The notes below the pieces were generated by a model. It saw nothing but the letters and a program-made list of their open reading frames with translations. It searched no databases and was not told where the DNA came from. Position numbers and translations under genes: made by a program. A stretch of 64,000 nucleotides of DNA from Flavimaribacter sp024343425 (GTDB taxonomy: Bacteria; Pseudomonadota; Alphaproteobacteria; Rhizobiales; Rhizobiaceae), in the NCBI GenBank assembly GCA_965227645.1, contig OZ245773.1, forward strand, positions 3,906,001 through 3,970,000, given 5' to 3'. Shown in pieces: positions 34,370 through 43,000 of this stretch (position 1 is the first letter of the stretch; every line of letters starts with the position of its first letter).

Positions 34370-35077
34370 ATGACCTCTTTGCCAACCGACATAGTGGCCG
34401 AAACCACGCCGCGCCTTCAGGACTGCCCCGACTGGCTCTATCTGCTGCGCGAATTCGACGCGCTCTACCGGCACGGCTCCTCCGGCGGAAGCCGGCTGAT
34501 CCGCTCCCACCGCAGGCGCGTGCGCGACACGCTTTCCCACATCATCGACGCCAATCCTGAAATTGCCCCGCGCGGACCCGAGACCAAGCCGGTGGCGGCC
34601 CACTTGCCGCGAGCGCTTGATCTGGGCGAACGGGGCGTCATGGCAGGCATGTCCCGCGCTCTTTCCAGGGTGGCGCATGCCCTGACCTGGGAATACGGCT
34701 ATGAGAAGCCGCCCAAAACGCTGGCGCAGAAATACGCCTACTGCGAAATTCTCGGTCCCCGGGGCCCGGTTCGCTCCGAGCGGCTTGTGCTCGGCTTCGT
34801 GCTGTTTGCGCCGAAAACCACCTACCCCCAGCACAGCCACAACGAAATCGAGGAGAGCTACATTTCGGTCTCTGGCGCCTGGTCCGAAAACGACGCCGCC
34901 GTGCATGCGCCCGGATCGCTCATCCTCAACCGGCCCGGTCAGGAACACCGGATCACCACAGCCGATCTCGATCCCTGCCTTCTGGCCTATGCGTGGATCG
35001 GCCCGGAGGCGCGTTTGAATGCGCCGGAGATGAAGTTCAGCGCACGCCGCAAATCGCGTTTGAGCCAGGGCATATGA
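34370..35077 (+). CDS. dddL: Probable dimethylsulfoniopropionate lyase (DddL-like cupin)
   Basis: A 235-residue cytoplasmic cupin whose length and C-terminal half fit the DddL/DMSP-lyase family, which splits DMSP into dimethyl sulfide and acrylate. The metal/catalytic cluster is His155, His157, Glu161/Glu162 and Tyr164 in YPQHSHNEIEESY, with the last His at 193 in PGQEH. The N-terminal helical region (about 1-130) is also of the family size. I start at the ATG at 34370, since the longer frame upstream is low-complexity. No acrylate or propionate genes adjoin it, so it stands alone. A related non-DMSP cupin remains possible. Confidence 0.75.
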   Translation: MTSLPTDIVAETTPRLQDCPDWLYLLREFDALYRHGSSGGSRLIRSHRRRVRDTLSHIIDANPEIAPRGPETKPVAAHLPRALDLGERGVMAGMSRALSRVAHALTWEYGYEKPPKTLAQKYAYCEILGPRGPVRSERLVLGFVLFAPKTTYPQHSHNEIEESYISVSGAWSENDAAVHAPGSLILNRPGQEHRITTADLDPCLLAYAWIGPEARLNAPEMKFSARRKSRLSQGI

Positions 35078-35139
35078 TCGACGGCGAAGATCGGCGCCGG
35101 TTTGCCAACCCATTTTGTCGCAACCGCTCGTCTCCTCTG

Positions 35140-35790
35140 TCATCCGCCCGTGCGATAGGCCTTTCGGATTTCGAGCATGACGCGCTTTTGCAGATCCGAT
35201 TGGTTGACGATGTTCCAGTGACTGGATTTTTCGAGCGTGGGCAGGTTGCGAATGTCGACATTGACGATCTCGCCGTCAAACCCGGGTCCAGGCGAGAAGC
35301 TGCCCGGATTGTCCTTGTTCCCGGACGCCTTGAAATTCACGAAACGGCGCACGCCCTTGGGCACTGTCGTGGCGTAGAGGGGGTCGAGCGTGATGACGAG
35401 ATCAACGGGAATGCCGGCCTCGGTCAGATCATTGGCCATGGCGATGACAACGCTTGCGCCGAGCGAATGACCGACGAGAATGATCGGCTTTGCACGGCCT
35501 TTCGCACGAGCCGCCTTGATCTGCGCCAGCGTCTTGTCCTTCGCCGACCAGCTGACGGCCTTTGCCGGCACGCCCTTGCTGTTGAGATCGGACGCCATCT
35601 CGTTGATGCCGGTCGAGAAGACTCCGTTGAAGCCGCCGCGATACATGTAAATCTGCGCGCTCGACGCCGCTGGCGTAATCGCAAGCGCCTGCTCGAACGA
35701 CTGGCCGTCGTTGATCGTTGTGCATGCGACAAGCGCAGGAAAACCCGCCATGACCGCGATCAGGACGGCGCAATACGCAAATCTCATCAT
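35140..35790 (-). CDS. Lipase-like lipoprotein (alpha/beta hydrolase)
   Basis: A 216-residue protein with a lipoprotein signal (lipobox LVAC, Cys23), so it is probably anchored in the envelope. VGHSLGAS holds the nucleophilic Ser in a G-x-S-x-G motif, an Asp follows in VITLDPLY, and His is available in SSHWNIV near the C-terminus. The arrangement fits a small lipase or esterase of the thioesterase-like class. It is convergent with the DddL-like gene and is not obviously in an operon. Confidence 0.75.
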   Translation of the reverse strand: MMRFAYCAVLIAVMAGFPALVACTTINDGQSFEQALAITPAASSAQIYMYRGGFNGVFSTGINEMASDLNSKGVPAKAVSWSAKDKTLAQIKAARAKGRAKPIILVGHSLGASVVIAMANDLTEAGIPVDLVITLDPLYATTVPKGVRRFVNFKASGNKDNPGSFSPGPGFDGEIVNVDIRNLPTLEKSSHWNIVNQSDLQKRVMLEIRKAYRTGG

Positions 35791-36046
35791 GTCGGTTCCC
35801 TAGTCGCCTTGGGTCAGGCGCACTCTCGCAAACTTCACCGGCGAGGAAAAGCCGAAATGCCGACAATATGTTAATGATCTCCTTCCGAACGTGAAGGAGC
35901 GCTGCGCCCTGGCGACTTCGCGATACAGTGGACTGTAAACAAGACTGATTTTCGCAGGTTGCGGAAAATACAACAACAGTATTAATTGCCAATGCGGGCT
36001 ACGCGTGCTTGACATGCCGCGCTATTGCACAATTCAGGAGGGTTTT

Positions 36047-36415
36047 ATGCCACACAAATTCAAGATCGTTTCACGCAAGAACGACCAGTACGGCGTGCAG
36101 TTTCTGTACAATTCGGAAATCATGGTCTGGTCCGAAAGCTACAAGGGCAAGTCCAGCGCCACGAACTGCATCGAATCGATCAAGAAGAACGCGCCAGGCG
36201 CCGCCGTGGTGGATTTGACCAAGGACGATAAGGGATCTGGCTACCGTTTCGAGATCGTGGAAAGCAAAAACGGTCAGTACTTCGTCCGCTTCGTGGCGTC
36301 GAACGGTGAGACGATGGTTATTTCCGAAACCTATACCGACAAGCGCAACGCCGTAAACTGCGCCACAAGCGTGGCGAAGAATGCGCCCGCCGCCGCGGTT
36401 GAAGACGACAGCTGA
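36047..36415 (+). CDS. DUF1508 (YegP-type) protein with two tandem domains
   Basis: A 122-residue protein made of two copies of the small DUF1508 domain, about residues 1-60 and 62-120. Each copy shows the pattern F-x-I-(V/-)-x-(S/E)-K-(N)-x-(Q)-Y and ends with a block of Asn and Cys (ATNCIESIKKNAP, AVNCATSVAKNAP). The function of this family is unknown. CAGGAGGG just upstream fixes the ATG at 36047. It is convergent with the next gene. Confidence 0.85.
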   Translation: MPHKFKIVSRKNDQYGVQFLYNSEIMVWSESYKGKSSATNCIESIKKNAPGAAVVDLTKDDKGSGYRFEIVESKNGQYFVRFVASNGETMVISETYTDKRNAVNCATSVAKNAPAAAVEDDS

Positions 36416-36433
36416 CAATCGTCCGGGCCAGCG

Positions 36434-36961
36434 TCAATCGGGAACGGCGATCCGTCGTCCGGTGACGCTGAATTCGTCCTTTCCGTCCTCCATCTGAACA
36501 GCGTCAAACGGATTTCCGGAGAGCGGCGTATGACGCACGACCGCTTTGCCTTCAAAGACGTCCTGGCGCGCGTCGTAGGTCGCTTCGAGATCGAGCCGTT
36601 TGATCTTCGCCTGCGGATCGTGCGGCGTGGAGAACGTGAAGTCGATAATCACGGCCTTGATCGCGGCAAATCCGTCTTCGGCGCCGATGCATTTCCAGGC
36701 GCCGCCGCCACCCGTAAAGGGCTGCTGCCCGTAAAGCCCGACCTGCGCGGAATCCGTTAAGAAGGCGTGGCCGCCATTGGTCAGCGAAAGAACCATGCGG
36801 CCAAGCCGTTCCTCGCCATCGTCTTCCTCGACCCGCAAAAGCAGGTAACTGCCGACGGCGTCAATGCAAGCCGACAGATCAAGATCATCCTGAGCGGTCG
36901 CGGCGCTGGTCGCCGTCACCGAAGCGAACAGAACAGCGGCAAGCTTGAAAATTCTCGTCAT
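36434..36961 (-). CDS. Exported protein of unknown function
   Basis: A 175-residue protein with a clear signal peptide (MTRIFKLAAVLFASVTATSA, cleaved before AQDDLD). The mature part has Cys in SACIDAVGSYLLLR and again in WKCIGAEDG, which could form a disulfide in the periplasm. I know no named family. A degraded paralogue lies directly upstream on the same strand (37010-37524). The start is the ATG at 36961. Confidence 0.75.
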   Translation of the reverse strand: MTRIFKLAAVLFASVTATSAATAQDDLDLSACIDAVGSYLLLRVEEDDGEERLGRMVLSLTNGGHAFLTDSAQVGLYGQQPFTGGGGAWKCIGAEDGFAAIKAVIIDFTFSTPHDPQAKIKRLDLEATYDARQDVFEGKAVVRHTPLSGNPFDAVQMEDGKDEFSVTGRRIAVPD

Positions 36962-37009
36962 CTCTCGTCTCCCATCGAACCAGACTCCAATACCGCCTCC
37001 GAAGAAGCC

Positions 37010-37524
37010 AGGCGGCGACATGGATCTTATCTGAAAATCCGAGACGCAAACCGGAAAACGAATAGTCACGCGGCGCGTTGAAATTCTCCACGTCATAAGG
37101 ATCTACGGTAAGCGGCGCCAGGCGCAGGATAGCGTCGCCTGTGATCTCGCCGCTCTCCATGTTGTAATGCGCCTCGAAATCCATCCTGGCGATCTTTGCT
37201 TCCGGCTCCCTGGCGGTGGACGATGTGAAATCCAGCAGCATGACACACACTTTTCCCGACCCGTCCGCTTCGCCGAGACATTCCCACACACCCTGCGCGT
37301 CGGTGAAGGGCTGATATCCATAAATGCCGTTCTGCGCCGAATCCGTGAAGAGGGCGTTGCCGCCAACTGTCAGGGTCAACAGCATGCGCCCGACCCAGTT
37401 CTGCTACCTGATGACCACCTGGCGCTTGAGCAGATAGGCGCCGACGGCGCCGGGGCATGCCCCCTCCTTCCCTGCAACAAGCGTATCGTCGGAAGACAAC
37501 AGGACAAAGCAAAAGCGCCGCCAT
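37010..37524 (-). pseudogene. Broken tandem paralogue of the exported protein
   Basis: Translation of 37403-37010 gives a peptide clearly related to the neighbour: VGRMLLTLTVGGNALFTDS against LGRMVLSLTNGGHAFLTDS, then IYGYQPF, WECLG and EAKIARMDFEA. In the same frame upstream, ACPGAVGAYLLKR matches ACIDAVGSYLLLR but a TAG at 37406-37404 interrupts it. The N-terminal MAALLLCPVV lies in another frame, so a frameshift near 37500 is also needed. The normal stop at the 3' end is also missing. It starts on the TetR stop codon (TGATG), so the pair was probably once an operon. Confidence 0.7.
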
Positions 37525-38141
37525 CAGTTGACGGTCGGGCTGAACAATAGCTTGATATAAGACCTGTAGAGAAGAATTTGTTTGGAAAGCACCGCGGGTT
37601 CGCCCAATGCTTTCGACAATATGATGCCGCCATCGACTGAGCTCGACACCATGTCGGCAACCGACTGGAGGTCGACGTCGTCGCGCGGCGGATACACCGC
37701 GGCGATCTCTTCCAGCATGGCGACGAAGCGCTCGCGCCAGCCGAGAACCGCCGTGCGGTTCAGCGAGCGGACCGACGGGTCGAACAGGCGTTCATTGTAG
37801 CAATAGGCCGCGACCATGCAGCCGGGATGGCCGTTCGGCAGATCGGCCATTTTCTCGGCCAGCAGTTTCAGACCGATCAGGAAGGCGTGCAACGGGTCGT
37901 CATGCAGTTCCCGCGCCCGATCGAAGAGTTCGTCGAGAAGTCCGTCCTCGCGATCGAGATAGCGTTGCAGAAGCGCCCGCGCGAGCTCGTTCTTGTCACG
38001 GAAATGGTAGAAGAAACCGCTTTTGGTGATCTGCGCTTCAGCGATGATTTCCTCGATAGACGTTGCGCCGAAGCCCTTGGCGAGCACCGACAACTCGGCG
38101 ATATCCAGAAGCCGCTCCCGTGTTTCCTGCCCTTTTCCCAT
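37524..38141 (-). CDS. TetR/AcrR family transcriptional regulator
   Basis: A 205-residue regulator with an N-terminal helix-turn-helix (ATSIEEIIAEAQITKSGFFYHF, residues 26-47) and a TetR-type ligand domain with a C-terminal TetR_C-like region. A 15-bp perfect palindrome (38219-38233) lies 78 bp upstream and may be its operator. It is upstream of the duplicated exported proteins, which are possible targets. Confidence 0.88.
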   Translation of the reverse strand: MGKGQETRERLLDIAELSVLAKGFGATSIEEIIAEAQITKSGFFYHFRDKNELARALLQRYLDREDGLLDELFDRARELHDDPLHAFLIGLKLLAEKMADLPNGHPGCMVAAYCYNERLFDPSVRSLNRTAVLGWRERFVAMLEEIAAVYPPRDDVDLQSVADMVSSSVDGGIILSKALGEPAVLSKQILLYRSYIKLLFSPTVN

Positions 38142-38218
38142 GGTTCAAACCAACCTGACCTCGAGTACAGTAAATTCTGCAAAGCTGGCCCAATATAAAG
38201 CAATATCCAGCCAAACTC

Positions 38219-38233
38219 TTGCTTTCAAAGCAA
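38219..38233. promoter_or_regulatory. 15-bp perfect palindrome upstream of tetR
   Basis: TTGCTTT, a central C, then AAAGCAA form a perfect dyad 78 bp before the tetR start. A partial copy (TAAAGCAATA) lies about 20 bp nearer the gene. TetR-family repressors usually bind dyads of this length at their own promoters. The 212-bp gap around it (38142-38353) holds no other gene I can support. Confidence 0.4.
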
Positions 38234-38353
38234 ATAACTATCCAGATTTTCAGTACCGTAAGTTGGCTATCTACCGCAAGACAGTCAGTGCATCTTCCGG
38301 GCGCACAACCACTACTCAAAACGAGAAGTTGCGGACGTTCCGGAGAGCATAGC

Positions 38354-38512
38354 ATGTTTGGAAAAATTGAATTCAACCGCAGACGCCATGGGGCGACAAG
38401 GACCCGTTGGTCAGTTGGTCGTTCCAGTTCGCTTGGAGATCTGTCGCCACACGCACGTCGCGATATCGGCATGACGATCGGCGTCAGCGATCGTTACTGG
38501 CGCAGTCTGTGA
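38354..38512 (+). CDS. Small protein with DUF1127-like C-terminal motif
   Basis: A 52-residue, Arg-rich frame starting at an ATG eight bases after a GGAGA box. Its segment LGDLSPHARRDIGMT resembles the L-x-x-L-(S)-x-x-x-x-(R)-DIG-(L/M)-(T) core of DUF1127 proteins, which are small stress-linked RNA-binding proteins in Alphaproteobacteria. The rest is not conserved enough to be certain. Confidence 0.35.
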   Translation: MFGKIEFNRRRHGATRTRWSVGRSSSLGDLSPHARRDIGMTIGVSDRYWRSL

Positions 38513-38563
38513 GAGTGTCGGGAGGCGGGCGGTGGCGCGCCTCCCGCAAAATGCCGTTTCTGC

Positions 38564-39877
38564 TTATTCCGCCGCATCACCTTGCTCGAGGGTCAGCCCC
38601 TTGGCGGTCCTCGGCGCAAAGCCCTTCCAGTAAGTGTGTTCGGGCTTGAACGTTCCGTCCTCATTGACGGCGACGACGCCATCTGCCGAGTTCTCCAGCA
38701 CGTCGAGGAAGGAGGCCAGTTCATCATCGCCCTCCAGATATTCGCCGAAAAACGCAGTGACGAAATGCTGGGCGATATTGTTCATCCGCACCGTGTCCCA
38801 CACGGCGTCGGCGTAGTGCTCGAAGGGCACGAAATCCAGGTGCTCCGACGGCTGCCAGGATTCGGCCGGCGCAGGCATGGGGGCGGCCGCATTGTGGTTG
38901 GCGAAGGCGAAGGTCAGCAAATAGCGATCCGTATTGACCGCGCCCTCGAAAATCGCCTTCGTTCCCTTTTCATAACCCGAAACGTCGTCATCGCTGCCGG
39001 CGATGAACAGCATCGGGATCCGGACGCCCGCAAGCCCCGCTGCATCCCAGAACCCGGCGTTCATGCCCCAGGGGCCGATGGCGACGACGGCTTTGATGCG
39101 ATCGTCGAAAAGAGACTGGTGCGTATCGCTGCCCGCCAAATGCACTTTCAATGTGCCGGCGGGCGCGCCCCAGGGATAGGCGGTGCTGGCTTCCGTTACG
39201 CCGGCTCCAGCTGTGATCACCGCGCCATAACCACCCATCGAGTAGCCGACAAGGCCCGTATTGCCGGCGTCGACCAGTCCCTTCAGAAAGCTGTTGTCAG
39301 ACTTCGACAACCGGTCGATTTCAGCCAGCACGAAAAGCTGGTCGAACGGCCTGTTGACGAGCGTGCTGCCAAAGGCCGCCTTGTTGTCATAGGTGCTGTC
39401 AGTGTGGTCGATCGAGACGACGACATATCCCTTTGTTGCGAGATTTTCCGCAAGCGGGCTCATCAGGAAACGGTTGCCGGGATAGCCGTGCGACACGATG
39501 ATCAGGGGAAACGGCGTTTCAGCCGACGCCGGCTCGGCGTCACGAACAGCACGTCCCTGCAGGCTTACCTCTGTAACGCCGTCGCGCAGGAGCACCCCTT
39601 CATAGGTTCCGCCCGATCCGGTTCCATCTGCAGCCGGATACCAGACCTCGAGCGTCAGCGGCCGGTCGTAGGTGGGCAAGTCCTTGCCTTCTTCAACTTT
39701 AAGAATATCGATCTGGTCCGGATTGACCACTTCGATCTGCCGCACGCCAATCTCGTAATCTCCGAAAGTCGCCAGTTCGGGCGCGTCGGGTCGGATCTGG
39801 TCGATGCGGTTTTCCGCCGAGGCGGCAGCCGTAAACCCAAGCAACGCCATTAAAAGAATACTCGCCATTTTCGCCAT
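38564..39877 (-). CDS. Exported alpha/beta hydrolase (dienelactone/PAF-acetylhydrolase-like)
   Basis: A 437-residue protein with a signal peptide (residues 1-21, ending AAASA/E). The hydrolase domain has the oxyanion SHGYPG (129-134), the nucleophile Ser213 in GYSMGG, an acid near IAGSDDD and a late His in FANHNAA. It should cleave an ester or short acyl group in the periplasm. Its own start follows a hairpin (39897-39916) that may end the ArnT-like operon. Confidence 0.82.
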   Translation of the reverse strand: MAKMASILLMALLGFTAAASAENRIDQIRPDAPELATFGDYEIGVRQIEVVNPDQIDILKVEEGKDLPTYDRPLTLEVWYPAADGTGSGGTYEGVLLRDGVTEVSLQGRAVRDAEPASAETPFPLIIVSHGYPGNRFLMSPLAENLATKGYVVVSIDHTDSTYDNKAAFGSTLVNRPFDQLFVLAEIDRLSKSDNSFLKGLVDAGNTGLVGYSMGGYGAVITAGAGVTEASTAYPWGAPAGTLKVHLAGSDTHQSLFDDRIKAVVAIGPWGMNAGFWDAAGLAGVRIPMLFIAGSDDDVSGYEKGTKAIFEGAVNTDRYLLTFAFANHNAAAPMPAPAESWQPSEHLDFVPFEHYADAVWDTVRMNNIAQHFVTAFFGEYLEGDDELASFLDVLENSADGVVAVNEDGTFKPEHTYWKGFAPRTAKGLTLEQGDAAE

Positions 39878-39896
39878 TTTCGTTCACTCCCTTTTG

Positions 39897-39916
39897 CCCG
39901 GCGAGGCTTCGCCGGG
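39897..39916 (-). terminator. Hairpin between the ArnT-like operon and the exported hydrolase
   Basis: CCCGGCGA (39897-39904) and TCGCCGGG (39909-39916) form a perfect 8-bp stem with a GGCT loop, in the 106-bp gap after the ArnT-like gene on the minus strand. The T-run is poor, so termination is only probable. Confidence 0.4.
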
Positions 39917-39983
39917 GGTTGCAGCATACGCGCTCTGAAACCGCAGTACAGAAGGAATGTGTCGTCGGCTTAACGGCCGAACG

Positions 39984-41657
39984 TCAGGGTTTTGTCCGGT
40001 AAAGGTGGATTTGAAGTTCACGCCCCTTGGAGTAATTGACGCCGACAATGGGCTCGCCTGAAATCAGATCCTCGCGACCGCCCGGCAGGGTGGCGAATAT
40101 GGAGGCGGCGTCCTTGTCTGACATGGCGACAACGCCGCAGGCGCCATTTTCATCAAGGAACCCAGCCACATCGTGGGGGCGCAGATTTTGAACCCGGTCC
40201 GTCCCGACCAGGAAAACAAGGCTCGGCTCCCGGAACGAAAGTGACCCGAGCACGGACGTCTCGCATGGTTTTTCCTCGGCGAAACGGTCGGCTATCTGGC
40301 GGTTCAACCACAGCCGGTCGAGCCCCGGCAAAACACTTGCAAAGAGCGTGCAATAGGCAATGGAGGCCGCGAGCGTGGCGACCAGAATCCTGCGGATTGG
40401 CGTCAGATCGAAAGTGTTGACGAGAGCAAGCCAGCCCGCAAGCAGGATCAGGATTGCAGCCGCCAGGCCCTGCCACTGAAACCCCGCCTTGAGATAGATC
40501 GGCAGCCCGACAGCAACGACGGCGAGACCCACAGCCACGACGCCCGTTCCAAATGCGCCAAGACCATGCAGCACACGCTGCCACAGCAGAGGCGTATTTC
40601 GATCCTGTTCACTCAGCGTAAGACACCAGGCTCCCATCAGCAGGATCGCAGGATAGGCCGGCAACATATAGTGTGGCAGCTTGGTCGGGATGATCTCGAA
40701 TACGATAAAGAACGGCAAATACCATGCGACACAGAACAGCAGCCGCGCATCGGCGCGCATGCGGCGCAGGGCGTATGTGCCGCCGACAAGCGCCAGAAAT
40801 CCGAATGGCCAGACAAAGAGAGAATAGGTGAGGAGATAATACCCGGGCGGCGCGCCGTGCGACTCCTGGCCGCCGGCGACTTTACCGATTAAGTCGCGCC
40901 CGAGCGCCTCCTGCCAGAAGGCGCCCTCGCTCTTCCATGTAATCAGGACCAGCCACGGCGTCACGATAAGCAACGCAAGCAGCGCTCCGCGCAACGGCTT
41001 CAGGTCCGCGAGCCAGCGGCGCGCCCGCCCACGTTCGAAAACCACGATGGTCGCGACCGTCAATCCGCTCAACAGCGGCGTTATCGGTCCCTTGACCAGG
41101 ATCGCAAGTCCCTGCGCGACCCAGAACATCCACGACCAATGCGCCATAGGAGAAACATCGTCACGGCGGGCGAGATAGATGCGCGCGAGAAAGCCTTGCG
41201 CCAGGATCGACAACAAAAGCAGCGCGGAGTCCGTCTTGGCCAGACGTCCCTCAAACGCCACGCCGAATATGCCGATGAACATGACGGCGGCGATCAGCCC
41301 CGCCGCGGGTCCGAACATGAACCCGCCAATCCACAAGACGGCTACGCCGGCGAGCGCCATGGCGAGTGTGGAGACAATCCTGTAGGCCCATATCGAGGCG
41401 TCCTCGCCACCGCCCAGAAGCTGGACTGAAGCCGACTGCAGCCAGTAGATGCCGACGGGTTTCTTGTATCGGCTTTCATCCTGAAACCGGATATCGACAT
41501 AGTCGCCGGTCTCGACCATCTGTTTTGTCGCCTGGATGAATCGCGCCTCGTCGCGATCGGTCGGGGGCGTCTGCCCAATGCCGGGCGCAAGCACCAGCAG
41601 GCCGAAAAGAAAAACGAGAATGGCCTGAAGCGGTCGTAACCGTGACCCGTTCGACAT
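39984..41657 (-). CDS. Glycosyltransferase family 39 protein (ArnT/PMT-like)
   Basis: A 557-residue integral membrane GT-C fold protein with about twelve hydrophobic segments. The conserved acidic pair is in the first periplasmic loop (PTDRDEARF, residues 32-40), and EIIPTKLPHYMLPAYP is the typical ArnT-type loop. It should transfer a sugar from an undecaprenyl carrier to lipid A or another envelope acceptor. It is the last of three genes with a GT2 and a LAB_N protein, a layout seen in lipid A modification loci. The sugar is unknown. Confidence 0.85.
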   Translation of the reverse strand: MSNGSRLRPLQAILVFLFGLLVLAPGIGQTPPTDRDEARFIQATKQMVETGDYVDIRFQDESRYKKPVGIYWLQSASVQLLGGGEDASIWAYRIVSTLAMALAGVAVLWIGGFMFGPAAGLIAAVMFIGIFGVAFEGRLAKTDSALLLLSILAQGFLARIYLARRDDVSPMAHWSWMFWVAQGLAILVKGPITPLLSGLTVATIVVFERGRARRWLADLKPLRGALLALLIVTPWLVLITWKSEGAFWQEALGRDLIGKVAGGQESHGAPPGYYLLTYSLFVWPFGFLALVGGTYALRRMRADARLLFCVAWYLPFFIVFEIIPTKLPHYMLPAYPAILLMGAWCLTLSEQDRNTPLLWQRVLHGLGAFGTGVVAVGLAVVAVGLPIYLKAGFQWQGLAAAILILLAGWLALVNTFDLTPIRRILVATLAASIAYCTLFASVLPGLDRLWLNRQIADRFAEEKPCETSVLGSLSFREPSLVFLVGTDRVQNLRPHDVAGFLDENGACGVVAMSDKDAASIFATLPGGREDLISGEPIVGVNYSKGRELQIHLYRTKP

Positions 41658-41674
41658 GGCGTTTCAGCGGCCGT

Positions 41675-42007
41675 TCAGTTCGTGTCGGCCATTGCCGCCT
41701 TTCTTTCTGCAGCGATCAGCCAGAGATTGCGAACATAGATGATGAGCCCCATCCCCTGGCCGGCGATGAACACCGGGTCCTGGCGCTGAATGGCATAAAT
41801 GAAGAGCAATGTGCCGCCGAACAGGGAAAAGAACCAGAAGGCGACAGGCACGACGCTTCGCTTGGCGCGTTCCGAAGCGATCCATTGGACGACGAAGCGC
41901 ATCGTGAAACAGGCCTGGGCGACGAAACCCAGCACCACCCATCCATCAAGCTGCGCGACGAACACCGTGTAAAACCAGTTGATCAGTGGCGCCAAAACAT
42001 CAGTCAT
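41675..42007 (-). CDS. Lipid-A-disaccharide synthase N-terminal-domain (LAB_N) membrane protein
   Basis: A 110-residue protein with three hydrophobic segments and the full LAB_N pattern RFVVQWIASE, VPVAFWFFSLFGG, YAIQRQDPVFIAGQ. These small proteins accompany GT2 and GT39 enzymes and probably act as scaffolds or flippases for the polyprenyl-sugar donor. It overlaps the GT2 gene by eight bases and precedes the ArnT-like gene by 17 bp. Confidence 0.88.
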   Translation of the reverse strand: MTDVLAPLINWFYTVFVAQLDGWVVLGFVAQACFTMRFVVQWIASERAKRSVVPVAFWFFSLFGGTLLFIYAIQRQDPVFIAGQGMGLIIYVRNLWLIAAERKAAMADTN

Positions 42008-42722
42008 ACCGAACTTCCTCAGCGACAGGCATTTGCCTGCGGCGGCGCTTCAGCCACCAAACCCCGAATAAATCCATCGCACCCCGCAGGCCGCGATCAA
42101 GAATTCCATAATTGGATTTTCCAAACCGGCGCGGACGGTCTACGACGTCCATGGCCACCACGTCGTAGCCTTCCTGAATGACGAGCGCCGGCAGAAACCG
42201 GTGAGTGCCGTTGAAAAACGGAAGTCGCCGGAAGGTCTCTGTGTGCAGGACTTTCAGACCGCATCCGGAATCCCGGGTCTTGTCGCCGAGAATGGAGCCC
42301 CGCAGCCAGTTTGCGAAGCGCGACGAAAGCTGCTTCAGCTTTGTGTCCTTGCGCTTTACGCGCTGCCCGCAGGCGATGCCGACGCCGGGACCGGCTTCGA
42401 CCAGCCTGTCAACGAGTTGCGGAATATATTGCGGATCGTTCTGCCCGTCCCCGTCGATCGTGGCGACGATCGCGCCATTGGCTGCGAGCACGCCGCTACG
42501 AAGCGAAAGACTTTGTCCGACGGACTCGCGATGGCGCACATGCCTTAGCGGGAAGGGTCTGCGAGCATTCTCGTTAGCCAGAACAGTTGCGGTGTCATCC
42601 GTCGAGCCGTCATCGACGATGATGACCTCGAAATTTCTCCCCGCCATGTGCTGTTCGATCTCGTCGAGCAGCGGCGGGATATTTTCCGCCTCGTTCTTGC
42701 AGGGAATGACGATCGAAATCAT
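42000..42722 (-). CDS. Glycosyltransferase family 2 (polyprenyl-phosphate sugar transferase)
   Basis: A 240-residue GT2 enzyme (ArnC/DPM1 type) with IVIPCKNEAENI at the N-terminus, the first Asp in VDDGSTDDT and the catalytic DGDGQND. It lacks a C-terminal membrane pair, so it probably acts at the inner face of the membrane. It should charge undecaprenyl phosphate with a sugar for the ArnT-like transferase. First gene of the operon; 278 bp separate it from the divergent acyl-CoA ligase. Confidence 0.87.
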   Translation of the reverse strand: MISIVIPCKNEAENIPPLLDEIEQHMAGRNFEVIIVDDGSTDDTATVLANENARRPFPLRHVRHRESVGQSLSLRSGVLAANGAIVATIDGDGQNDPQYIPQLVDRLVEAGPGVGIACGQRVKRKDTKLKQLSSRFANWLRGSILGDKTRDSGCGLKVLHTETFRRLPFFNGTHRFLPALVIQEGYDVVAMDVVDRPRRFGKSNYGILDRGLRGAMDLFGVWWLKRRRRQMPVAEEVRYD

Positions 42723-43000
42723 GCCTTCGCCTTGAGATATTTTTGATCGATTGCGGAATGCAAATTTCGGCGAGACCGGAGCGGCCTGGCTTTCGTCAAC
42801 CGTTCCGGAATGTCATGTCGACCGGGCCGCGGTGGCATTAGCAAATCGTATGATAGGGCGCAAGTTTCATCTCGACGAAACCGGTCATGGGCTTGCCAGG
42901 CGAGAGGCGCGCGGCCGGGGGGCCGTGACACAGTATTACGAATGGCTTGACATCCTGACGTACAGCTTATTCAAAACAAGGCAGTAATGGAGGAGACTTT

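Noticed and set aside
35949..35968. TTTTCGCA...TGCGGAAAA element resembling the palindromes at 17931 and 19272
   Set aside because: The arms do not match each other (CGCA against TGCGG), the spacing differs and it lies far from the IclR locus, before a DUF1508 gene.
42751..42987. 78-codon frame between the GT2 and acyl-CoA ligase genes
   Set aside because: No ribosome binding site, no recognisable motif, and it would cover the promoter region of the ligase gene.
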